Source of the DNA: Terriglobales bacterium
GTDB taxonomy: Bacteria > Acidobacteriota > Terriglobia > Bryobacterales > Bryobacteraceae
Direction of reading: 5' to 3'
Length of the DNA stretch: 64,000 nt
NCBI GenBank assembly: GCA_027485675.1
Contig: JAIXQP010000042.1
Location: forward strand, 1 to 64,000
Shown here: positions 15,529 to 23,509 of the stretch, in pieces
Position numbering within the stretch: position 1 is the stretch's first letter
Layout of the letters: each line of letters starts with the position of its first letter
Translations under genes and position numbers: made by a program
Notes under the pieces: generated by a model
What the model saw: the letters and a program-made list of their open reading frames with translations, nothing else
Told to the model about the DNA's origin: nothing
Database searches by the model: none

Positions 15529-15729
15529 CTAGCTCTGGGACTTGCGATAGTCGTCGGTTAGCATGCCGGCGAAGCCCCAGTTTTCGTCGGCGATCTCTTG
15601 AATCACAATGTGGGTGTGCTCGGGCCGCTTATTGAGCACGCGAACCAACGTATCAGTGAACTCGGAGACGATCTGGGCCTTCTGCTCCCGGGTGGCGCCT
15701 TGGGTAATCTGCAGGTTGATGTACGGCAT
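15529..15729 (-). CDS. Tautomerase family protein (4-oxalocrotonate tautomerase-like)
   Basis: A 66-residue protein starting MPYINLQITQGATREQKAQI. Removal of Met exposes the catalytic N-terminal proline that defines this family, and Arg12-like residues are present in the first helix. Members tautomerise 2-hydroxymuconate-type compounds or dehalogenate small acids; the substrate here is unknown. Its 5' end overlaps the 3' end of the histidine kinase gene by 77 bp in another frame. The purine-rich AGGAG sits directly against the ATG, closer than usual. Confidence 0.82.
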   Translation of the reverse strand: MPYINLQITQGATREQKAQIVSEFTDTLVRVLNKRPEHTHIVIQEIADENWGFAGMLTDDYRKSQS

Positions 15730-17758
15730 CTCCTGATGATCGCAAAGCCACTGAGTCCGAGGTGGGTTGCAGGGCCTCCAGCAGATTCAACAGGTCCTCG
15801 GCGCGGAACGGCTTGGCGAGAAAGTGATTCATGCCGGCCTCTTGACAGCGGTTTCGGTCCTCGGCCAACGCCCCGGCGGTAAGCGCTACGATGGGCACAC
15901 TACCGGCCGATCCATCCAAGGCGCGGATCCGCTGGGCGGCGGTGAATCCATCCATCACTGGCATGTGGCAATCCATCAGAACCACGTCGAATTCGCCCTG
16001 TTGCAGACACTCGACCGCTAGCGCGCCATTCTCGACGACGGTGTACGAGCAGCCGGTGCGCTTCAGGATGCCGGTCACCACCTTCTGATTCACCCGGTTG
16101 TCTTCGGCCAACAGAACGCGCAGGCCTGGCAAATTTGCTGGAATGGGGACAAACTCGCTCTGGCGGACCAACGCACCGGGTCCCAGGATCGTCGCCGACC
16201 GGCTGAGCCGCAGGCGCTCCAAGGTCTCCATCAGCTCCCGCTGCCGCACCGGCTGCCGGAGCCAGGCCTGGAATCCCAGCCGCTCGGCCTCCGGCCCCAC
16301 CCGGGGACTCGGATCCCGGCTCAACAACAACCGTCGCGCGCTCCGCAGTCCCGGCGCGGGAATCACCGGCAGGTCGGCAAGCCACAGTTCGGGGGCGACG
16401 TCGGTGACGGCCCCGCCGTGCGCCGTCAGCCACCGCTCCACCATCTTCCGCAGGCGCGGCGCTTCGATGTCCCACCACACCCGCACCCCGGGCAACCGGG
16501 GCACAAATTCCGTTCGCTTCGCCCGGTCGAGCTCGAGACGAACGAGAAACCAGAAGACAGACCCGGTGCCCGGGGTACTGCGAACGCCAATCTCGCCACC
16601 CATCGCATCGACGATCTTTTTTGAAAGCGCAAGCCCCAGACCGGTGCCGCCGAATTGCCGCTGCGTTCCCGGTTCGGCCTGCTCAAACGGTTGGAACAGC
16701 CGGGCGGCTTGCGCGTTGGTCATGCCGATGCCGGAGTCCTCCACCTCCACGAGAAACTCGCAGAAGAGCTCGTTCGGCATCCCCGTCACGCGAACTTCGA
16801 CGAATCCGGCTTCGGTAAACTTCAGAGCATTCCCCACCAGGTTTAAGACCACTTGGCGGAGGCGCCCCGCGTCGCCGAAGTAGTGGGCCGGCAAGTTGGG
16901 TGGAAAGTCGAACAAAAACTCCCGGTCCTTGGTGCGGGCGATCGGAGCCAGCAGGTCCATCACCTCTTCGAAAACCGCCGGCAGATCGAAGCTCTCTCTC
17001 GCCAGCTCGAGTTTGCCCGCCTCAATCCGGCTCAGATCGAGAATATCGTTCAGAATCGTGAGCAGCGACTCCGCGGAGTGCTGAATGGTACAAGCCTGGT
17101 CGCGCTGCTCCAAACTGAGCGGGGTTTCCAGCAACAGACGCGTCATGCCCAGGATGCCATTCATCGGCGTCCGAATCTCGTGGCTCATGTTGGCGAGGAA
17201 AATACTCTTGGCCAAGGCGCTCGACTCGGCCGCCAGACGAGCCCGCTCCATCTCCTGCTGCAGGCGAATGCGTTGCGTGATGTCCCGGCCAATCGCCTGG
17301 AGGCCGGTTTGAAATCCCCCATCTTCCAGCATCCGGCAGTTCAATTCGAGAGTCACCGGCTCGCCCTCGGGTCCAATCAGATCCCGCTCCACGCGGATGG
17401 CGCCCAATTGCCGGACCTCGTCCAGGATGTCAAAGTACCAACCGGGGTCGTCGGTGGAGAAGAGCTCTTCCACAAACTGGTTCTCGAGTCCGGCTCCGCT
17501 CCGGTCGAGCAACTGGTTGGCGGCCCGGTTGGCGGTCACCAGCCGCCCATCGAGATTCATCTGCAGAATCACGTCGCTCGCGTTGGTAAATAGCTCCCCA
17601 TACCGTTCGCGCGAATGCCGTTCCGCCGCGAGAGCATCCTCAAGCAGCCGGGTCTGCTGCAAAAGATGTTGGCGCAGCCGCCGGTACATCACTCCACCCC
17701 CAACCAGGAGGAGTAAGCCCGCCACCAGAATCAACTCGATAGCCAGAGAACCTATCAC
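15653..17758 (-). CDS. Hybrid sensor histidine kinase (PAS-HisKA-HATPase-REC-REC)
   Basis: A 701-residue membrane sensor. One N-terminal membrane helix (3-24), a PAS domain (about 50-165), the phospho-acceptor H193 in MSHEIRTPMNG, an HATPase with NLVGNALKF, DSGIGM and GGTGLGLALSKKI, then a receiver-like domain (about 410-500) lacking the phospho-acceptor Asp, and a complete receiver (about 530-650) with VVLMDCHMPVMDG and the KPF lysine. It likely phosphorylates its own receiver and then a separate partner. The start is GTG at 17758. The last 25 or so residues run into the tautomerase gene and look non-conserved, suggesting loss of the original stop. No response regulator gene is adjacent. Confidence 0.88.
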   Translation of the reverse strand: MIGSLAIELILVAGLLLLVGGGVMYRRLRQHLLQQTRLLEDALAAERHSRERYGELFTNASDVILQMNLDGRLVTANRAANQLLDRSGAGLENQFVEELFSTDDPGWYFDILDEVRQLGAIRVERDLIGPEGEPVTLELNCRMLEDGGFQTGLQAIGRDITQRIRLQQEMERARLAAESSALAKSIFLANMSHEIRTPMNGILGMTRLLLETPLSLEQRDQACTIQHSAESLLTILNDILDLSRIEAGKLELARESFDLPAVFEEVMDLLAPIARTKDREFLFDFPPNLPAHYFGDAGRLRQVVLNLVGNALKFTEAGFVEVRVTGMPNELFCEFLVEVEDSGIGMTNAQAARLFQPFEQAEPGTQRQFGGTGLGLALSKKIVDAMGGEIGVRSTPGTGSVFWFLVRLELDRAKRTEFVPRLPGVRVWWDIEAPRLRKMVERWLTAHGGAVTDVAPELWLADLPVIPAPGLRSARRLLLSRDPSPRVGPEAERLGFQAWLRQPVRQRELMETLERLRLSRSATILGPGALVRQSEFVPIPANLPGLRVLLAEDNRVNQKVVTGILKRTGCSYTVVENGALAVECLQQGEFDVVLMDCHMPVMDGFTAAQRIRALDGSAGSVPIVALTAGALAEDRNRCQEAGMNHFLAKPFRAEDLLNLLEALQPTSDSVALRSSGDAVHQPADYPRRHPGAEGPDRLRVH

Positions 17759-17807
17759 TCAAAGTGGGTATCGGCTAACGGCGGGGAACTATTAGAAAAA
17801 CAAAAGC

Positions 17808-18392
17808 CTAAGGCTCATTAACGTTACTTACTTCCCCGGAAAGCCGGGAGGCCAGCGGGCTCGTCTGTCCGGCATACTTGTTCCCCGGCTTGGAGCGATA
17901 CGGCACCGAGACGGGCGTCGTCAACTGCTCAAAGGTAAACGAACAGATCCGCATACCCGGATACAGCGCCACCGGAACCCGGCCCAAATTCGATAACTCG
18001 AGCGTGGCTTTTCCGGTCCAACCCGGATCGAAAAGTCCAGCGGTGCCGTGTACGATGATGCCAATCCGGCCTAAACTCGACCGTCCTTCCAGGCGCCCGA
18101 GAACATCATCGGCCAAGTCGAGCCGCTCTTCGGTAATCGCCAGACAGAAGTCGCGCGGTTGCAGAATAAACGGTTCCCCGGGCGGCACGATGATCGTGCG
18201 CATCATGTCCTGGATCGCGCCCCGATCGCGAGGATCGATAAAGGCGAACCGGGAATGCTCAAACACGCTGAATTCGTTGCCGAGACGAAAATCCACCGAG
18301 CAGGAGCCATATTGCTCCGCTGGCAACTCCGGTTCAATCCGGATTTTGCCCTCCGCCATATAGCGCTTAATATCAACGTCCGAAAGGACCAT
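17808..18392 (-). CDS. dcd: dCTP deaminase
   Basis: A 194-residue trimeric dUTPase-fold enzyme that deaminates dCTP to dUTP for dTMP synthesis. MVLSDVDIKRYMAEGKI is the family N-terminus; GRLEGRSSLGRIGI, HGTAGLFDPGWTG and ATLELSN form the active site, with the Glu of ATLELSN corresponding to the catalytic Glu138 of E. coli Dcd. The C-terminal segment with YRSKPGNKYAGQ is the lid that closes on the triphosphate. It is a single gene between the histidine kinase and a tRNA. Bifunctional dCTP deaminase/dUTPase activity cannot be ruled out. Confidence 0.93.
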   Translation of the reverse strand: MVLSDVDIKRYMAEGKIRIEPELPAEQYGSCSVDFRLGNEFSVFEHSRFAFIDPRDRGAIQDMMRTIIVPPGEPFILQPRDFCLAITEERLDLADDVLGRLEGRSSLGRIGIIVHGTAGLFDPGWTGKATLELSNLGRVPVALYPGMRICSFTFEQLTTPVSVPYRSKPGNKYAGQTSPLASRLSGEVSNVNEP

Positions 18393-18410
18393 GGAAATGC
18401 CGGAGGATTT

Positions 18411-18486
18411 TGGTGGACGACATGGGACTCGAACCCACGACCCCCACGATGCGAACGTGGTGCTCTCCCAACTGAGCTAGTCGCCC
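18411..18486 (-). tRNA. tRNA-Ala (anticodon CGC), CCA encoded
   Basis: The minus strand folds into a full cloverleaf: acceptor GGGCGAC/GTCGTCC with a G3-U70 pair (the alanine identity element), D arm CTAGCTCAGTTGGGAGAG, anticodon stem CCACG/CGTGG with loop TTCGCAT, T loop GTGGGTTCGAGTCCCAT, discriminator A and genomic CCA. It reads GCG codons. Confidence 0.96.
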
Positions 18487-18533
18487 ACGCGACTTTTACC
18501 AGTATACAAAAGAGAAGGCCGTCGTGGGCACGC

Positions 18534-18539
18534 TACAAT
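18534..18539 (+). promoter_or_regulatory. Possible -10 box of the methyltransferase gene
   Basis: TACAAT lies 11 nt before the ATG at 18551. No convincing -35 hexamer is found at 16-18 bp, so this is tentative. If used, the transcript would have a leader of about 5 nt. Confidence 0.35.
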
Positions 18540-18550
18540 GAACTTTTCTG

Positions 18551-19216
18551 ATGGCTGACAACATCCTCTCCAAAATGCGGGCCGAATGGGACGCCCGCGC
18601 TCGCGAAAACGCCCGCTACTACGTCAATACCGCCAACCAGAATTGGACCGACGACGAGTTTTTCCAGTCCGGTGAGCGCACCGTGGCCGAAGAAATCCTC
18701 ACGGACATGACCAATATCTGCCAGGGTAAAGACCCCAAAGCGATGCGCGTGCTCGAAATCGGGTGCGGCGCCGCCCGCGTCACCCGCGCCCTCGCGGGCC
18801 TCTTTGGCGAGGTCCACGCCGTCGATATCAGCCCGGAGATGGTCGCCCAAGCCACCGCGGCGCTCGCCGGCTTCCCCCACGCTCACGTCTACCAGAACAA
18901 CGGCACCGATCTCAGCGTGATCCCGGCCGCCGACTTCGACTTCGCTTTCTCCACCATCGTCTTTCAACACATCCCCAGCCGCGAAGTGATTGAAAACTAT
19001 GTCCGGGATGTCTCCCGGCTTCTCCGCCCCGGCGCACTCTTTAAGTTCCAGGTCCAAGGCGACGTTACCATTAGCAGCACCCCGGATGACACCTGGCTGG
19101 GCGTACCCTTCTCGCAGGAACAGGCGCTGGCCATGGCGGAGCGCTGCGGATTCGAAATGCGCTATAACCACGGCGCCGGCCAGCAATACTTCTGGCTCTG
19201 GTTCTTTAAGCGCTAG
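18551..19216 (+). CDS. Class I SAM-dependent methyltransferase
   Basis: A 221-residue protein with a Rossmann methyltransferase core: motif I VLEIGCGAARVTRALAG at about residues 73-89, the acidic residue of motif II in VHAVDISPEMV, and later LLRPGALFKFQVQG. The substrate is not evident; the family includes methyltransferases acting on small molecules and lipids. It lies alone, downstream of a divergent tRNA gene, with its 3' end overlapping the small gene on the other strand by 4 bp. Confidence 0.85.
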   Translation: MADNILSKMRAEWDARARENARYYVNTANQNWTDDEFFQSGERTVAEEILTDMTNICQGKDPKAMRVLEIGCGAARVTRALAGLFGEVHAVDISPEMVAQATAALAGFPHAHVYQNNGTDLSVIPAADFDFAFSTIVFQHIPSREVIENYVRDVSRLLRPGALFKFQVQGDVTISSTPDDTWLGVPFSQEQALAMAERCGFEMRYNHGAGQQYFWLWFFKR

Positions 19217-19416
19217 CCGCCGCCTTCCCGCCGACTCTCCCAGTATCGCCGCATCCGCTCGGAAACCTGTTTCCGCTCCTCTTCGTTCATCGACTTTCGA
19301 CCCCGGCGGCGCACCGGAGCCTCGAGCGCGCGGCTCTGATTTTCCAGTGCCGCAATGGCTTGGTCGAGGCGCCGTTTCTCCTCATAGAGCTCTTGAATTG
19401 CTTGGTATAAGTCCAT
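19213..19416 (-). CDS. Small coiled-coil protein of unknown function
   Basis: A 67-residue highly charged product. Residues 1-34 (LYQAIQELYEEKRRLDQAI and following) should form a coiled coil; residues 35-67 are basic with RRRGRKSMNEEERKQVSERM, reminiscent of short proteins carrying a DNA/RNA-binding AT-hook-like or histone-like patch. No family is recognised. It overlaps the methyltransferase gene tail-to-tail by 4 bp, and the compact fit with sensible codon use supports it being real. Confidence 0.55.
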   Translation of the reverse strand: MDLYQAIQELYEEKRRLDQAIAALENQSRALEAPVRRRGRKSMNEEERKQVSERMRRYWESRREGGG

Positions 19417-19530
19417 CAGGGTCCACCGCTATCGAGGCAGTTCCCTTGCAGGATAACCCGGCTTAATTCAATTTACATGGAGGGAAAGTACTTCTTCCGG
19501 AAGGAGTTAGTACTAAACGGGTGGGGTAAT

Positions 19531-20718
19531 TCACCGCACCAGGAACGGCCAGGTCGGCACGAGTTTATAGCCATACTGCGACATTGCCACCCAGAAAAGT
19601 CCCGCGATAACGGCTAATAGGGAGGCGACAATCACCAACACCGAAGCCCACGGGAAGCTCTCGTCGTTGCGGCGAAGTTCGAGCAGGTAGCTTGCGAACA
19701 CCCCGATGAAGTACAGGAACACCATCGGCACCGAGAAGATCATCAAGTTAAAGATGTCCGGCGTTGGGGTGACCACTGCCGCCAGGATGACGATGATCAG
19801 AATGGCGTACCGCGAGTTCTCGAGTAGGAACTTGGCCGTTGTAATCCGCAGGAACGTCAGGAAAAATACGGCCACCGGCATTTCAAATACCAGGCCGATG
19901 CCCAGCGAGACGTTCACGAACAGGTCGAAGTAATCAACCAGGTTAATCGCCGGCTCTACGTTGATGTCCTTGCCTAAGCCGAGCAGGAACTCGAGGCCGA
20001 ACCGAAACGCCACAAAGTAGGCAAACAAACCGCCCATCACGAACAGACCAGCCGTACACAGGATAAACGGCGCGGCAAATCGCCGTTCTTTCTTATAGAG
20101 ACCCGGCGCAATAAACGACCAGACCTGATAAAGGATCCAAGGCGAGGAAAGGAACGTCGCGGTGAGCAGCGGGACCTTCATCCAGATCACCGTAAAGGCG
20201 TCCGTCGGGCTCAACTGCTTCAGGGTAGGAGCGTAACCCAACCGCGCCAACGCCTCGGCGGCCGGGTCCGAGATCGCTTTCCAGATCTCGTTGGCGAAAA
20301 TCATCGACAGCAGGAACGCAACGCCCACCCCGCCCAACGCCTTGATCAACCGGCTCCGCAGCTCTTCGAGGTGTTCGAGGAAGCTCATCCGCAGCATGCC
20401 GTCGTCCTCTTCGTCCTCCTCGTCGGGAGTTGAAGAGGGAGGAGGCGTGGCGCCGCCGCCCGCGGAGGCGGGTACCAGCGGGGCGGCTACGGCCGTGGTC
20501 GTCGCGGGCACGTTGTCGACCTGCGAATATGGGTCGTCGTAGGTGTAACCGTCGTAGTAATGCGAATCGTGGTCCGCATCCGTCGTCTGCTCGTGCGAGA
20601 CGTGGGTCACTTCGGACGCAGAGGGGTCCTCGCCGGTCTTCGCGACCGCCGTGCTTTCCGGTTCTACCGGCACAAGTTCACTTTCGGGGACGGGCCCCTT
20701 CTGCTCTTCCGATGACAT
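19531..20718 (-). CDS. tatC: Sec-independent translocase TatC with a long acidic N-terminal extension
   Basis: TatC is the substrate-binding core of the twin-arginine export pathway. The C-terminal 260 residues show six membrane segments and the conserved start of the domain (MSFLEHLEELRSRLIKAL) and FEMPVAVFFL. The first 130 residues are an unusual extension rich in Ser, Thr, Pro, Ala and acids, with YYDGYTYDDPYSQ and a DEEDEEDDG run directly before the TatC domain. The whole protein is 395 residues against about 250 usually. It follows tatA by 15 bp. Several proteins in this window have Tat-type leaders that would use this system. Confidence 0.9.
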   Translation of the reverse strand: MSSEEQKGPVPESELVPVEPESTAVAKTGEDPSASEVTHVSHEQTTDADHDSHYYDGYTYDDPYSQVDNVPATTTAVAAPLVPASAGGGATPPPSSTPDEEDEEDDGMLRMSFLEHLEELRSRLIKALGGVGVAFLLSMIFANEIWKAISDPAAEALARLGYAPTLKQLSPTDAFTVIWMKVPLLTATFLSSPWILYQVWSFIAPGLYKKERRFAAPFILCTAGLFVMGGLFAYFVAFRFGLEFLLGLGKDINVEPAINLVDYFDLFVNVSLGIGLVFEMPVAVFFLTFLRITTAKFLLENSRYAILIIVILAAVVTPTPDIFNLMIFSVPMVFLYFIGVFASYLLELRRNDESFPWASVLVIVASLLAVIAGLFWVAMSQYGYKLVPTWPFLVR

Positions 20719-20733
20719 AAGGTACGGTTTGGA

Positions 20734-21210
20734 TTAACTAGCCACTGAGTTTTGCGACACGGTGCCTTCGGCCGCTTTCACCACCAACGGAGACGGCGTC
20801 TCCGGGATGGCTTCGGCAGCAATGTCGCCTGGCGTCTCAACTACTGTGGTCTGTTCAGCGCCCTGAGGTGCGGATGCGCTTACCGTGGATGAAGAGGTTG
20901 CGGTTGAATCTGTCAACTGCGGGGTCGATTCCCCGTAGTCGTAATAAGACGAGTCGTCGTAGTTCGTGATCTCGTTCTGGAACTCACGCGTTACATCCCG
21001 GAGCTCATTCAGCTCCTTCATCGATCCGTTATCCCGCTCCAAGGAGTTCATTTCGCGCTCGAACGTGGACCGTAACTCCGACGATGCCCGCCGGAATTCG
21101 CCCATCGCTCTGGCTACTGTCCTGCCCAATTCCGGTAACTTTTTAGGACCGAAAACCAGCAGGGCCAGAATGAAAATCAGGATCATCTCCTGAGTGCCGA
21201 GCGAGCCCAT
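20734..21210 (-). CDS. tatA: Sec-independent translocase TatA/TatB family protein
   Basis: A 158-residue protein with the TatA/B layout: a short membrane helix (EMILIFILALLVF), the hinge FGPKKLPELGR, an amphipathic helix, then a long charged tail. The tail contains TNYDDSSYYDYGESTPQ followed by a Ser/Thr/Ala-rich stretch. It is closer to TatA than TatB in the hinge, but the tail length is TatB-like, and the two cannot be separated by eye. AAAGGAGG lies 11 nt before the ATG. It is transcribed ahead of tatC. Confidence 0.88.
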   Translation of the reverse strand: MGSLGTQEMILIFILALLVFGPKKLPELGRTVARAMGEFRRASSELRSTFEREMNSLERDNGSMKELNELRDVTREFQNEITNYDDSSYYDYGESTPQLTDSTATSSSTVSASAPQGAEQTTVVETPGDIAAEAIPETPSPLVVKAAEGTVSQNSVAS

Positions 21211-21278
21211 GGATTGGTGTTACCTCCTTTGCAGAATGAGAATTCTGCTTCAGTCTATCACAGGGTATCCTGGAGCCG

Positions 21279-22154
21279 ATGCTCTACGCGGCCATCGACC
21301 TGGGCGGAACCAAGATCGCCGGAGCCCTCGGAACGTCCGATGGCGACCTGCTCGCCGAGCAGACTATCCCCACCGAGGCCGCCGCCGGGCCCGACCAGGT
21401 CATCGGCCGGATTGCCGCCCTCGTCCGCTCGCTCGGCGGCGCCCCGGCCGCCCTCGGCATCGGCGTGCCGGGTCTCGTCGACCGCGCCACCGGCCAAACC
21501 CTCTTCCTGCCCAACCTCGCCACCCAGTGGCGCGGCGTCCCCCTGGCCGCCCGGCTCACCGCCGAACTCGGCATCCCCGTCCGCATTCTGAACGACGCCC
21601 GCGCCGCCACCCTCGGCGAGTTTCGTTTCGGCCACTCCGCCCCCAACATGCTCCTCTACACCCTGGGCACCGGCGTCGGCGGCGGGGTGGTCGTCGATGG
21701 CCGCCTCCGCCTCGGCCCCTTCGGCGCAGCCGGCGAACTCGGCCACCAGACGATGGAACCGAACGGCGAACTCTGCAACTGCGGCAGCCGCGGGTGCCTC
21801 GAAACCCTCGTTAGTGGTCCCGCGCTCGCCCGCGCCGGCACCGCCCTGCTCGGCCAGCCGGTCACCGTCGCCGAAATGGCGGAGCTGCCGGAGTGCCGGC
21901 CGCTGTTCACCCGCGCCGGCGAGTATCTCGGCATCGCCGTGGCCAATATGATCAGCGCCCTCCATCCGGACCTCGTCGTCTTCGGCGGCGGCCTCTCCAC
22001 GCTCGGCGACCTTCTCCTCGGTCCCGTTCCGCCCACGGTCGCTGCCCGCGTCCGCATGTTTTCTCCCGCCGCCGTTCGCCTGGAACGCTCGGCGCTCGGG
22101 GAGAAAGCCGGCGTTCTCGGCGCCCTCGCCCTCGCTTCGCTAGACTTGACCTAA
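21279..22154 (+). CDS. ROK family sugar kinase (glucokinase-like)
   Basis: A 291-residue ROK protein with the ATP-binding IDLGGTKIAGAL at the N-terminus, catalytic Asp in NDARAATLGEF, TLGTGVGGG, the substrate-binding GELGH and the zinc site CNCGSRGCLE. All signatures of a functional hexokinase-type ROK kinase (glucokinase, NagK or ManK) are present and no helix-turn-helix is attached, so it is an enzyme rather than a repressor. deoC starts 6 bp downstream, suggesting a sugar-catabolic unit. Confidence 0.88.
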   Translation: MLYAAIDLGGTKIAGALGTSDGDLLAEQTIPTEAAAGPDQVIGRIAALVRSLGGAPAALGIGVPGLVDRATGQTLFLPNLATQWRGVPLAARLTAELGIPVRILNDARAATLGEFRFGHSAPNMLLYTLGTGVGGGVVVDGRLRLGPFGAAGELGHQTMEPNGELCNCGSRGCLETLVSGPALARAGTALLGQPVTVAEMAELPECRPLFTRAGEYLGIAVANMISALHPDLVVFGGGLSTLGDLLLGPVPPTVAARVRMFSPAAVRLERSALGEKAGVLGALALASLDLT

Positions 22155-22160
22155 GCGCAT

Positions 22161-22886
22161 ATGTCTGACTTTACTTACCTTGATGTCGCCAAGATGATCG
22201 ATCATTCGCTCCTGAATCCAACGCTTACCGCCGCGGATCTCGAGCAGGGCATTCAACTCGCCAAGGACTATGACGTCGCCAGCGTTTGTATCCTTCCTTA
22301 TGCGCTCAAGCGCTGCGCCGAGTTGCTCCAGGGCACGGCCGTCAAGGCCAGCACCACCATCGGCTTCCCCCACGGCGGCCACACCACCGCCATCAAGCTG
22401 GCCGAAACGAAGCAGGCCCTCGCCGACGGCGGCGAAGAGCTCGACATGGTCGTCAACATCAGCCAGGTGCTCTCCGGCAACTGGGACTATGTCGCCACCG
22501 ATATCCGCGCCGTCGTCGAAACGACCCACGCCGCCGGCCAGAAGGTGAAGGTGATCTTTGAAAACGCCTACCTCAACGACGAGCAGAAGATCCGCCTCTG
22601 TGGAATCTGCAGCGAGATCGGCGCCGACTGGGTGAAGACCTCCACCGGTTACGCCCCCTCCGGCGCCACGCACGCCGACCTCATCCTGATGCGCCAACAC
22701 GCCGCGCCCCACATTCAAGTGAAGGCCGCCGGCGGTGTCCGCGATCTCGACGCCCTGCTCGCCGTCCGCGCCCTCGGCGTCACCCGTTGCGGCGCCACCC
22801 GCACGGCCACGATGATGGACGACGCCCGTGTCCGTCTCGGCCTCCCGCCCATTGTGACGACGAAGGCCGAGGTCGCCGGTTACTGA
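22161..22886 (+). CDS. deoC: Deoxyribose-phosphate aldolase
   Basis: DeoC cleaves 2-deoxyribose 5-phosphate to glyceraldehyde 3-phosphate and acetaldehyde. The 241-residue TIM barrel carries the Schiff-base Lys159 in DWVKTSTGY, the proton-relay Lys in VKAAGGVRD and the early MIDHSLLNP strand with its Asp/His. Length and motifs are normal. It follows the ROK kinase by 6 bp and overlaps the MOSC gene start by one base (TGATG), so the three genes probably form an operon. Confidence 0.95.
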   Translation: MSDFTYLDVAKMIDHSLLNPTLTAADLEQGIQLAKDYDVASVCILPYALKRCAELLQGTAVKASTTIGFPHGGHTTAIKLAETKQALADGGEELDMVVNISQVLSGNWDYVATDIRAVVETTHAAGQKVKVIFENAYLNDEQKIRLCGICSEIGADWVKTSTGYAPSGATHADLILMRQHAAPHIQVKAAGGVRDLDALLAVRALGVTRCGATRTATMMDDARVRLGLPPIVTTKAEVAGY

Positions 22887-23509
22887 TGCGCGTCGATTCC
22901 GTCCAGACCGGAAAGGTGCAGGACCTCGGCGATTGGACGACGGCGACCTACAAGTATCCGGTTGCCGGACCGGTTTTCGTCCACCGTCTCGGCGTCACCG
23001 GTGACGAGTTCGCCAACACCAAGAACCACGGCGGCGTCGATAAAGCCGTCCTCGCCGCCGCCGCCGGGCAGTATCCGCTCTGGCGGCAGGAGACCGACAA
23101 TCCGGACTGGTCCGGCGGCGCGCTCGGCGAAAATTTGACGATCGCCGAACTCGACGAAACCGTGGTTTGCGTCGGGGACACCTGGCGGATTGGCGAGACG
23201 CTAACCCTCGAGATCAGCCAACCCCGCCAGCCCTGTTGGAAACAGGCCAAGCGCTGGGGGATCCCGGACCTGGTCGTGCGGATGATCGAAACCGGCCGCA
23301 CCGGCTGGTACCACCGGGTTCTCGTCGAAGGCCCCGCCGCGGCTGGCGATGCGCTGACGTTGCTCGCCCGGCCGCACCCGGCTTGGACGGTCGCCCGCGC
23401 CAACCACGTGATGCACGCTGAAAAGACCAATGCGGATGCGGCGCGCGCGTTGTGGGAGCTTCCCGAACTCTCGGCGAGTTGGAAGCACGAACTCGCGCGC
23501 CGCTTCTGA
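22886..23509 (+). CDS. MOSC domain protein, YiiM-like
   Basis: A 207-residue protein with the MOSC fold: NHGGVDKAV, WSGGALGENLTI and the conserved cysteine (C117) in SQPRQPCWKQ, which binds molybdenum cofactor in the family. The C-terminal region matches the YiiM three-helix extension. YiiM-type proteins reduce N-hydroxylated substrates. The start at 22886 overlaps the deoC stop (TGATG), and in-frame sequence further upstream is inside deoC. Confidence 0.87.
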   Translation: MRVDSVQTGKVQDLGDWTTATYKYPVAGPVFVHRLGVTGDEFANTKNHGGVDKAVLAAAAGQYPLWRQETDNPDWSGGALGENLTIAELDETVVCVGDTWRIGETLTLEISQPRQPCWKQAKRWGIPDLVVRMIETGRTGWYHRVLVEGPAAAGDALTLLARPHPAWTVARANHVMHAEKTNADAARALWELPELSASWKHELARRF

